Shown: one piece after another, positions 8,474 to 14,726 of the stretch
How positions within the stretch are numbered: position 1 is the stretch's first letter
How the letters are laid out: each line of letters begins with the position of its first letter
From: Ruminococcus sp.
Lineage (GTDB): Bacteria; Bacillota; Clostridia; Oscillospirales; Ruminococcaceae
Assembly: GCA_022768805.1 (NCBI GenBank)
Contig: JALELB010000040.1
Span: 1 to 35,101 of the forward strand
Reading direction: 5' to 3'
DNA: 35,101 nucleotides
Notes under the pieces: generated by a model
The model's database searches: none
What the model was told of the DNA's origin: nothing
What the model saw: only the letters and a program-made list of their open reading frames with translations
Made by a program: the position numbers and the translations under genes

Positions 8474-8713
8474 TTACAGCCTGGGCAGCACCTCGCTGTT
8501 GAAGAACTGCTCCACGGTTTCCGGGGTCACCGAGCAGATCTGGTCCTCACAGGATACACAGACCCCGTTCTGACAGTTGTTCATGCAGAAGGTGCCTGCC
8601 AGCTCGATTTTATCCTCCAGTCCCTTCTGGGCAATCAGTCCCTGCAGCTGCTCCACCACCTGGCGGGAACCCTTCAGGTGACAGGAGCTTCCGATACAAA
8701 CCTTGATTTTCAT
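8474..8713 (-). CDS. Small thioredoxin-like [2Fe-2S] ferredoxin protein
   Basis: A 79-residue protein with the thioredoxin-like [2Fe-2S] fold seen in NuoE and HydC-type subunits. The cluster ligands are most likely Cys6 and Cys11 (CIGSSC) with Cys43 and Cys47 (CMNNC), the standard Cx4C...Cx3C spacing; Cys52, Cys55 and Cys60 are extra. The start at 8713 has a good Shine-Dalgarno (GAAAGGAG). It is the first gene of the three-gene cluster, 57 bases ahead of the sensory hydrogenase, and probably delivers electrons to it or samples the redox pool; that role is inferred. Confidence 0.88.
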   Translation of the reverse strand: MKIKVCIGSSCHLKGSRQVVEQLQGLIAQKGLEDKIELAGTFCMNNCQNGVCVSCEDQICSVTPETVEQFFNSEVLPRL

Positions 8714-8821
8714 ACTTTTTCTCCTTTCGTGATCCGGCCGGCATCAGCCTTTCCGCCGGTTCTTGCTTGTGGGGTGCAGCGCACAGGGCGGTGCGGCGTT
8801 CGTCATCCATGCACACTATGT

Positions 8822-8839
8822 ATGTGAACATTTTAACAT
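8822..8839. promoter_or_regulatory. Rex-like operator palindrome
   Basis: The site ATGTGAA-CATT-TTAACAT matches 11 of the 14 fixed positions of the Rex consensus TTGTTAA-N4-TTAACAA and is itself an inverted repeat with one mismatch. It lies about 110 bases upstream of the [2Fe-2S] gene, in the leader of the hydrogen-sensing cluster. Rex senses NADH/NAD+ and often controls hydrogenase genes in clostridia. Binding is inferred. Confidence 0.5.
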
Positions 8840-8877
8840 CCTGGCCGCTTCTTGCGTACTGCAAATTTTGCATGCAT

Positions 8878-8907
8878 ACTATATCATATCCTATATGGAA
8901 CAGGCAA
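8878..8907 (-). promoter_or_regulatory. Possible promoter of the hydrogenase-sensor cluster
   Basis: On the minus strand TTGCCT (8907-8902) and TATAGT (8883-8878) are separated by 18 bases. The match is moderate, but it is the best one found in the 253-base gap before the cluster. It would start transcription near 8871, upstream of the Rex-like palindrome. Confidence 0.4.
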
Positions 8908-8938
8908 AATCCCCGCAGCGCCGCAGCACCCGGGGATT
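8905..8938 (-). terminator. Terminator after the anchored unknown protein
   Basis: On the minus strand AATCCCCG / CGGGGATT encloses a GC-rich loop that can pair further, followed by TTTTGCC. It lies 28 bases after the stop of the gene ending at 8967 and separates it from the hydrogenase-sensor cluster. Confidence 0.65.
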
Positions 8939-8966
8939 GCATGCAGATTGTATCCGGCAGCGGCGC

Positions 8967-9638
8967 TCAGTTCTTTTTCCGGAAAAGCCTGCGCAGGATC
9001 AGTGCGCCAGCCACTGCACCGCCGGCGATCAGCGCTGCCTTTTTCAGCTGATCCTTTGTGACGGAAACGTCGGAATTGTTGACCTCGAAATGCAGCACAG
9101 GCTGTTCGCCGGCTTCCGGCCAGCCCTGTTCAAATACCACATTGGAGCGCTGCACCTGGTCGTTGTTCTCCGGATCGCTGATCATTGCCTCGTACTGGCT
9201 GGGATCCTCTGCCGGGGCAATGGTGGTAACCGCACCCATAGCGTTAAACCGGAGGGTCACCTTTTCTGACGCCGGTGCCGTAAAGGGAACCGCCATCAGG
9301 TACCAGCCGTTTTTATACTTGAGGGGTCTGACAAAGTCCCGGTTGAGCTTAAAGGTCTGGCGTTCCTCCCACAGCTCCTCCCCGAAGATCTCCAGGTTGC
9401 ATACCTCGTCATACCGGTCATTTTCGCCGCCGTTGAGCCAGAATACAAAGGTGTATTCCTCTCCCGGCTCCAGGGTGATATCCGTCCGGATGGTACTCCA
9501 GTCATACTGCCAGTTGCCCAGCTGCCAGGCCTCCGTGGTTCTGCCGTCAAAGCCCTTTACTTCTGTAATGGCTGCAACCCCGGTGGGCACTGTGGCATCC
9601 ATCCGCCACTGATCCGGGCAAAAGAAAATCTGTTTCAT
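8967..9638 (-). CDS. C-terminally anchored protein of unknown function
   Basis: I do not recognise this 223-residue protein. It has no signal peptide at its N-terminus. Most of it (about residues 5-195) looks like a beta-rich, carbohydrate-binding-like fold with many Trp and aromatic residues (for example WQLGNWQYDW and TFVFWLNGG). Near the C-terminus is a hydrophobic span (AALIAGGAVAGALILRRLF, about 201-219) followed by a basic tail, so it is probably tail-anchored with the bulk in the cytoplasm. The ATG at 9638 is preferred over the one at 9647: AGGAGGG directly abuts the latter but is 9 bases from the former. It has its own promoter and terminator, so it appears monocistronic. Confidence 0.75.
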   Translation of the reverse strand: MKQIFFCPDQWRMDATVPTGVAAITEVKGFDGRTTEAWQLGNWQYDWSTIRTDITLEPGEEYTFVFWLNGGENDRYDEVCNLEIFGEELWEERQTFKLNRDFVRPLKYKNGWYLMAVPFTAPASEKVTLRFNAMGAVTTIAPAEDPSQYEAMISDPENNDQVQRSNVVFEQGWPEAGEQPVLHFEVNNSDVSVTKDQLKKAALIAGGAVAGALILRRLFRKKN

Positions 9639-9710
9639 TGTATGCATCCCTCCTGTTTGGCAATCAGATATTCATACACCAGTGCCGTATAGCTTGTGTA
9701 CTACTTCAAC

Positions 9711-9739
9711 AGTATAGCATAGCCCGGCAGAAAAGTCAA
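9711..9739 (-). promoter_or_regulatory. Promoter of the anchored unknown protein
   Basis: On the minus strand TTGACT (9739-9734) and TATACT (9716-9711) are spaced by 17 bases, a near-consensus sigma-A promoter about 70 bases upstream of the chosen start. It is divergent from the ABC operon promoter 110 bases away. Confidence 0.8.
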
Positions 9740-9851
9740 CCGGATTTGCCCCGATTTCCATACAAATCGTACAGTTTCGTGTCAGGAAGCCGTGGATTTG
9801 CCGTATATTCTGCCGAAAAATCCAGGCTGGGCATTTTTTTGAAAAAAAGCA

Positions 9852-9880
9852 TTGACAACAGGTGTACTAGGGTGTATAAT
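9852..9880 (+). promoter_or_regulatory. Consensus promoter of the ABC operon
   Basis: TTGACA (9852-9857) and TATAAT (9875-9880) are both perfect with a 17-base spacer. The transcription start is expected near 9887, about 50 bases before the first gene. Inverted repeats overlap the -10 and the start region, so a strong promoter is probably held down by a repressor. Confidence 0.92.
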
Positions 9881-9916
9881 ACAACAAGAGTATTAGTAAA
9901 GCTAATACACCTAATA
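9862..9916. promoter_or_regulatory. Inverted-repeat operator region of the ABC operon
   Basis: GTATTAG-TAAAG-CTAATAC (9890-9908) is a perfect 7-bp inverted repeat just after the expected start of transcription. A larger imperfect repeat pairs the GTACTAGGGTGTAT region overlapping the -10 with CTAATACACCTAATAC. The GGTGTA / TACACC arms resemble sites of YtrA-type GntR regulators that often control ABC operons of this kind. The regulator identity is inference. Confidence 0.6.
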
Positions 9917-9935
9917 CAATTGGAGGAGAGGGAGC

Positions 9936-10700
9936 ATGAAAAACGTATACAAACGCATCAACCGGGGCCTGGTTCTGGCCGGGGTGCTGCTTGTGGCCTT
10001 TGTGATCTATGTGATCACCGATACCATGCAGTTCCGGAAGACCAAGCCGCTGCTGAAGGGCATGGCGGCGGATTATATGCAGGCACTGTGTGAAATCAAT
10101 GTGACGCCGGAAGCCTACCGGAGCCTGGAGGATCTGGAGAAGCAGCCGGACTATGTAAAAAGCCTGCAGGATAATCTGACGGGGCTGCTGAACCAGCATT
10201 GGCAGTCTGTGGATTCAATCAGGAATCATATGACGTACTATTACGGCATGAACCGCAGCGAGGTGGAAGACGGCTACAGCAGCACGCTGAAAGATCCCGC
10301 CGGCGCCTATGGCTATATCACCAAGATGACCTCGGCTCTGAATCCCGCCGAATGCTCTGTGACCAAGTGCGGCGTCAACACCGCCCAGGTGATTGTGTCC
10401 TTTGACTGCGTGGTGCAGTATGTGGGCAATCCCTGCTGGTTCACACCCGCTTATACGTATAATTTGTTTGAAATAGGCGGCGGTGCCGGCTACGGATCCC
10501 ATGTGATGATGGATACGGAAAACCCGAAGGAAACCGATGTGCAGGAGCGTTCTTCGGATCTCATGTCCACCAGCATCACTGTAACCTATGAATTCACCTA
10601 TCAGCTGGTGGACGGCCAGTGGAAAATCATCTACGTTGACGACTATGGCTGGGGAGAAAGTTCAACCGTTATCGTTTCCGGGGAAGGAGGAGAGGCCTGA
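9936..10700 (+). CDS. Membrane-anchored protein of unknown function, ABC operon
   Basis: First gene of the ABC transporter operon; the 254-residue product is not recognised. A short basic N-terminus is followed by one hydrophobic helix (about residues 11-28, GLVLAGVLLVAFVIYVIT), then a soluble extracytoplasmic part with a helical section (about 40-105) and a section with alternating beta-type residues up to a C-terminal segment (TYEFTYQLVDGQWKIIYVDD) reminiscent of NTF2-like or DUF4878-type folds that end in a similar strand pair. It starts after GGAGGAGAGGG, and its stop overlaps the ATPase start by one base (TGATG). By position it may act as an accessory or substrate-recognition part of the transporter; this is inference. 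Confidence 0.8.
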   Translation: MKNVYKRINRGLVLAGVLLVAFVIYVITDTMQFRKTKPLLKGMAADYMQALCEINVTPEAYRSLEDLEKQPDYVKSLQDNLTGLLNQHWQSVDSIRNHMTYYYGMNRSEVEDGYSSTLKDPAGAYGYITKMTSALNPAECSVTKCGVNTAQVIVSFDCVVQYVGNPCWFTPAYTYNLFEIGGGAGYGSHVMMDTENPKETDVQERSSDLMSTSITVTYEFTYQLVDGQWKIIYVDDYGWGESSTVIVSGEGGEA

Positions 10701-11647
10701 TGGAAACCGCACTGAAGATTGAGCATCTGAACAAATATTTCGGCAAGCGCCAGATTCTCCATGACATCTGTATGGAGGTCTATGCGGGAGAGGTATTCGG
10801 CTTTCTGGGCCCCAACGGCGCCGGCAAGACCACAACCATTAAAATTGTAGTGGGGCTGCTGCGGCTGGACGAGGGCGATGTACAGATTCACGGCCACAGC
10901 GTCACGAAGAATTATGAGGACGCCATGGCCTGCGTGGGAGGCATCGTGGAAAACCCGGAGCTTTACAAGTATATGACCGGCCGGGAGAACCTCCGGCAGT
11001 ACGCCCGGATGCGCAAGGGCGTGGACGAAGCCCGCATTGATGAGGTGGTCAAGCTGGTGGGCCTTTCCAACCGAATTGACGATAAGGTGAGCAAGTACTC
11101 CCTGGGCATGCGGCAGCGTCTGGGCGTGGCGCAGGCATTGCTCCACCATCCCAAGCTGCTGATTCTGGATGAGCCCACCAACGGGCTGGATCCGGCAGGC
11201 ATCAAGGAGCTCCGTGACATTCTGAAAAACCTGGCCCACAAGGAGAACATTGCGGTGCTGGTATCCAGCCATCTGATGTCGGAAATGGAAATGATGTGCG
11301 ACCGGGTGGGCGTGATTGTGGGCGGCAAAATGCTGGATGTGCGCACCACGGCAGAGATGATTTCCGCAGCCCAGGATACCAGCATCCGGTATACCGTCAA
11401 GGTCAGCGATCCTGCCCGGGCGGCGGAGCTGCTGACCCAGCTGCCGGAGAATGCCAAGCAGACAGAAGGGGATGAGCTGGTGCTGCGGATTGAAACAGAC
11501 AAGGCGGATGAAATCATCAGCGGCATCATCGAAACGCTGGTTTCCAACCAGATCCGGGTGATGACCTGTATTCCGGAGCAGACCAAGCGTCTGGAGGATG
11601 TCTTTATTGCCATGACACAGGAGAACGGGGGTGCACAAATTGGGTAA
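10700..11647 (+). CDS. ABC transporter ATP-binding protein (ABC-2 exporter type)
   Basis: Cytoplasmic ATPase of 315 residues for the permease downstream. Walker A GPNGAGKT is at residues 37-44, the Q-loop region VGGIVENPELYKYMTGRENL follows, then the signature YSLGMRQRLGVA, Walker B LLILDEPTNGLDP and the switch His in SSHL. The CcmA/BcrA-like pattern and the extra roughly 90 residues after the nucleotide-binding domain are typical of drug, bacteriocin or sodium exporters with ABC-2 permeases. Substrate cannot be read from the sequence. It overlaps the preceding gene by 1 base and the permease gene by 17 bases. Confidence 0.95.
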   Translation: METALKIEHLNKYFGKRQILHDICMEVYAGEVFGFLGPNGAGKTTTIKIVVGLLRLDEGDVQIHGHSVTKNYEDAMACVGGIVENPELYKYMTGRENLRQYARMRKGVDEARIDEVVKLVGLSNRIDDKVSKYSLGMRQRLGVAQALLHHPKLLILDEPTNGLDPAGIKELRDILKNLAHKENIAVLVSSHLMSEMEMMCDRVGVIVGGKMLDVRTTAEMISAAQDTSIRYTVKVSDPARAAELLTQLPENAKQTEGDELVLRIETDKADEIISGIIETLVSNQIRVMTCIPEQTKRLEDVFIAMTQENGGAQIG

Positions 11648-12989
11648 GTTTTTCAGACTGATACAAAACGAGTATATTAAAATATTGAAAAAGATAAGTA
11701 CCTGGATCATGCTGGTGCTGATCCTGGTGGTGTGTGTAGGATATTTCGGCATTTCCAAGATTGCAGAATATGAGATCAACAACAGCATGTATGCCATGAC
11801 GGATGAGGATTATGCGGAGCAGCTCCAGAGTGACCTTGCCTATGCCAAGGAGACTAAATATGAGGGCTGGGAAGCGGACGCCGGAGAGTACCAGTTCTGT
11901 CTGGATCATGAGATTTACCGGTACGACTGGCGCAGACAGGCAGTCAACGCCGCATTCCATGACGTAACGGATGCTGATGCTGCTGAGTCCCTGAAAAAAG
12001 CAGCAATAGACGGGGACTGGAAGACTTATTTCCAGTACAATCTGGATGCCCTGCCGGATGGGTCCCAGGAGGATGAAAGCGCCTGGCTGATGCAGTACTG
12101 CATAGACCATGACATTGCGCCGGACGAGAATGATAAGACCTATCAGCTGGCGGAGAAGCTGAGCAGCGCCAAAGCAGAGCTTGCAGGCTATGAACGGCAG
12201 AAGGAAAACGGCGCCAGCGTGGATGCCGCCAAGTATCAGGACGCCAAGGATCACGTGCAGCTGTATACCTACCGGCTGGAGCATAATATCCTGCTGGATG
12301 TTTCAGAAAACCAGGACTGGTTCAACACCGGCGTGCTGAATTTCTGGACAGTGTTCGGCAGCTCCTACCGGGTGCTGACCTTCGTGGGGATCCTGATGAT
12401 TATGATCTGCGGCGCCATCGTTTCCTCTGAGTTTTCCCAGGGCACCATCAAATTCCTGCTCATCAATCCGGTGAAGCGCTGGAAAATCCTTGCCGCAAAG
12501 TATCTGACTGCCATCAGTTTCGGCTACGGTATGCTGCTGCTCACCTATCTGATTTCAGCATTGGGTTCCATGCTGCTCTATGGTACGGGACAGCTGGATG
12601 CACAGTATCTGTACGTTTCTGCCGGCGCAGTCAAGAGTATGTCCGGCTTTGTATACATTCTGCGCAACTATATGCTCAGCAGTGTGAATATTCTGGTCAT
12701 GTCCACCCTGGCCTTTGCCATCTCCTCTCTGGTGCGGAACACGGCGCTGTCCGTGGGCATCGGTATGGGCGCTATGCTTGGAGGCAACCTGGTGGTGACC
12801 ATTCTCAGTGCCTTCCGTCTGGACTGGGCACGGTTCCTGATTTTCTCCAATACGGATCTGGTTGCCATCGCCCAGGGAGATTCTCCGTTTATGGGACACA
12901 CCGTGGGCTTTGCCCTCTGTATACTGGGTATTCACTTGTTTATCTTCCTGCTGACCGCATGGGATGGCTTTGTACGCCGGGAGGTGTAA
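11631..12989 (+). CDS. ABC-2 type transporter permease
   Basis: Integral membrane partner of the ATPase just upstream, 452 residues. One transmembrane helix near residues 24-45 is followed by a large, charged extracytoplasmic region (about 50-235), then about five helices in the C-terminal half, including the ABC-2 hallmark SSEFSQGTIKFLLINPVKRWKI-type coupling segment at bases 12424-12489. The GTG at 11631 is chosen because AGGAG lies 7 bases upstream; a TTG at 11640 is an alternative. The start lies inside the ATPase gene. The large loop resembles BcrB/YtrF-like exporters or Firmicute lantibiotic-immunity permeases, but the substrate is unknown. Confidence 0.92.
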   Translation: MHKLGKFFRLIQNEYIKILKKISTWIMLVLILVVCVGYFGISKIAEYEINNSMYAMTDEDYAEQLQSDLAYAKETKYEGWEADAGEYQFCLDHEIYRYDWRRQAVNAAFHDVTDADAAESLKKAAIDGDWKTYFQYNLDALPDGSQEDESAWLMQYCIDHDIAPDENDKTYQLAEKLSSAKAELAGYERQKENGASVDAAKYQDAKDHVQLYTYRLEHNILLDVSENQDWFNTGVLNFWTVFGSSYRVLTFVGILMIMICGAIVSSEFSQGTIKFLLINPVKRWKILAAKYLTAISFGYGMLLLTYLISALGSMLLYGTGQLDAQYLYVSAGAVKSMSGFVYILRNYMLSSVNILVMSTLAFAISSLVRNTALSVGIGMGAMLGGNLVVTILSAFRLDWARFLIFSNTDLVAIAQGDSPFMGHTVGFALCILGIHLFIFLLTAWDGFVRREV

Positions 12990-12992
12990 TCC

Positions 12993-13196
12993 ATGACCGG
13001 CAGTTTGCTGATGATCCTGGTGGCAGCCCTTCTGATCGGCAGCGCCCTGACCATTGTCTGCTGCGGACTGTTTACCGACCGCAGCAAGGAGCAGGACAGT
13101 GACTGTAACAGGGAATGCGGCAGCTGTCCTGACCGGGATGGCTGCGTGATGCAGGAGCCCTGTAAGGAACACCATTCCGACCATCCGGTACCCTGA
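12993..13196 (+). CDS. Small Cys-rich membrane protein
   Basis: A 67-residue protein with one N-terminal hydrophobic helix (about residues 3-25) and a short tail holding six Cys (CNRECGSCPDRDGC plus the last Cys in QEPC, and a CC pair in the membrane end). This layout resembles FeoB-associated Cys-rich membrane proteins, but no feoAB is nearby, so the family name is tentative. A good Shine-Dalgarno (GGGAGGTG) lies 5 bases upstream of the ATG, and the gene follows the permease after 3 bases, so it is probably the last gene of the ABC operon. A metal- or redox-linked role is only inferred from the Cys spacing. Confidence 0.7.
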   Translation: MTGSLLMILVAALLIGSALTIVCCGLFTDRSKEQDSDCNRECGSCPDRDGCVMQEPCKEHHSDHPVP

Positions 13197-13244
13197 CCGG
13201 ATCGTCATATCAAGCCCACTTCTCAAAACCTTTTTTCTCATAGC

Positions 13245-13276
13245 AGCAGCCCGGCGGGATTTCCTGCCGGGCTGCT
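13245..13276. terminator. Strong hairpin between convergent genes
   Basis: AGCAGCCCGGC / GCCGGGCTGCT is a perfect 11-bp stem with a 10-base loop, placed between the end of the ABC operon and the end of the convergent lipoprotein gene. The U-tract is poor on both strands (ACATTTATATG on +), so termination may be partial or used in both directions. Confidence 0.6.
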
Positions 13277-13304
13277 ACATTTATATGTACTTGTAGAAGA
13301 AATG

Positions 13305-14603
13305 CTAGTCCCACAGCAGCACAGGTGTCTTGTCGGAATTGCTGCCCGTGGACACATACACGCCGGTATCATTCACCGTCAGGGTCCGGCTTGGATCCAG
13401 TAAGCTGTTCGGATCCGACGGAATTGCCCCCTCCGGCACGTCGGGCAGGAACTGGTCCGTTTCCATATCATAAATCCGTCCCCGGGTAATCAGGTATCTG
13501 CCGATGGCGTAGTTGTTGGAAATGGAGGCACTGGCGGAATTGTTCAGCTCCACGTTCAGGGCGTGCCACTCCCCGGCGTCCAGATCATACCAGTACCCCT
13601 TCTTCTGCTTATATTCATCCACACAGGTGACATACAGCTTGTTTTGATATACCCCGTCAACCAGAAGGGGCTGGATGGGCTCATTATAGTAAAAGAACCC
13701 GAATGCACCATCCTTCGGCGGCGGCAGGGCGGTTTTTTCTCCGGTGTACGGATCGATCAGATAAAAATAGTGCATCCGGTCGTAAGCGTCCCTGGTTTTA
13801 TATTCGTGGGTCAGGATGCAGCCGTTGCCGCAGACGGTGATGAAATCATCGGAAAACAGCATTGCATTTTCGGCGGGCTTAGAATACCATGAATAGAATT
13901 CAGGCAGCGTATACGTTTGCAGATGGTCGCCGGATGGATCGTAGATTTCGAGAAGATGCTCAGTACCCACGTATTTTTTGTAACTGAGCTGGTCATACAA
14001 GTAAAACCTTCCGTTACAGAAATACATGCTGTAGATCGCAAATAATGAGTCATATGGGCGGATGTCGGTCCATCTTTTCAGGATTTTCCCCTGATTGTTC
14101 TGATCCACGGAAAAGAAGATATATTCGTAGGTGTCCTCCGAGATGGTTCTTTTCTTAAATCCATACGCCGTTCCCTGATAGGTTATGATACCAAGCTTTT
14201 TTAAGGAGGTTACCCCGCCAAAGGTTTTGATTTCCTCGTTCAGAGCCTGCCGCCAGTCAATGGGTTCCGGTTCCGTCGTGCTGGGTTGCGTGGTGGTGGA
14301 ATCGCCCTTGGGCCTGCCGTTGATTTTTGAGACCACATAATGATAGGTCTGAATGGCCGGAGCGGCAGTTGATGATACAGCCGGGGCAGTAGAAGCCGGC
14401 GCATCCGTTGCGGCAGCAGCCGGTGGGGTCGTTGTCACTGCCGGTGCCGTGCCTGCTGATGCATCTGTTGGAGCGGTGCCGGATGCACCGGTGGTCTGCT
14501 GCACCTCTGCATGGGTCTGTTCCGATCCATTCTGCCCACAGCCCCAGGCGGAACACAGCAGAGCAAGGGCTGTTGCTCCGGATAGAATCTGCTTTCGGTT
14601 CAT
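13305..14603 (-). CDS. Secreted lipoprotein with Thr/Ala/Pro linker, unknown function
   Basis: Probable lipoprotein of 432 residues whose function I do not recognise. The N-terminus has a basic start (MNRKQ), a hydrophobic stretch and a lipobox-like LCSAWGC with the acylated Cys at about residue 22. A low-complexity Thr/Ala/Pro linker (about 30-115) follows, and then a roughly 310-residue domain rich in Tyr and short repeated strand patterns (FYLYDQLSYKK, YFYLIDPYTGEKT, GYWYDLDAGEW), suggesting a beta-propeller-like fold of the DUF5050 or WD type. The start at 14603 is set by AAAGGA at normal distance; a longer frame begins at 14627. It has its own extended -10 promoter, and it lies next to the pectate lyase, which may mean a role in carbohydrate capture at the cell surface (inference). 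Confidence 0.75.
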   Translation of the reverse strand: MNRKQILSGATALALLCSAWGCGQNGSEQTHAEVQQTTGASGTAPTDASAGTAPAVTTTPPAAAATDAPASTAPAVSSTAAPAIQTYHYVVSKINGRPKGDSTTTQPSTTEPEPIDWRQALNEEIKTFGGVTSLKKLGIITYQGTAYGFKKRTISEDTYEYIFFSVDQNNQGKILKRWTDIRPYDSLFAIYSMYFCNGRFYLYDQLSYKKYVGTEHLLEIYDPSGDHLQTYTLPEFYSWYSKPAENAMLFSDDFITVCGNGCILTHEYKTRDAYDRMHYFYLIDPYTGEKTALPPPKDGAFGFFYYNEPIQPLLVDGVYQNKLYVTCVDEYKQKKGYWYDLDAGEWHALNVELNNSASASISNNYAIGRYLITRGRIYDMETDQFLPDVPEGAIPSDPNSLLDPSRTLTVNDTGVYVSTGSNSDKTPVLLWD

Positions 14604-14633
14604 GCCCTCAGTCCTTTCTGTTATCATAAGCCC

Positions 14634-14662
14634 ATTATAGCATGTGATGCGTAAAAAAGCAA
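14634..14662 (-). promoter_or_regulatory. Extended -10 promoter of the lipoprotein gene
   Basis: On the minus strand TGCTATAAT ends at 14634, an extended -10 element with a perfect hexamer. The -35 candidate TTGCTT at 17 bases is weak. It lies between the pectate lyase terminator and the lipoprotein gene, so the latter is transcribed on its own. Confidence 0.65.
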
Positions 14663-14673
14663 CTCAGGCTCCT

Positions 14674-14711
14674 CAAAAAACCGGGCAGCTTTCTGGGAAA
14701 GCCGCCCGGTT
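14674..14711 (-). terminator. Rho-independent terminator of the pectate lyase gene
   Basis: On the minus strand AACCGGGCGGCTTTC / GAAAGCTGCCCGGTT, a stem of about 15 bp with a G-U pair, is followed by TTTTGAGG. It starts 16 bases after the pectate lyase stop. Confidence 0.9.
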
Positions 14712-14726
14712 GTACAGGGTATGCAA

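Noticed and set aside
8971..9051. Hydrophobic C-terminus of the unknown protein as a sortase anchor
   Set aside because: There is no LPxTG-like motif before the hydrophobic span and no N-terminal signal peptide.
12993..13196. FeoB-linked iron transport locus
   Set aside because: The small Cys-rich protein resembles FeoB-associated proteins, but neither feoA nor feoB is present and the gene is placed in an ABC operon.
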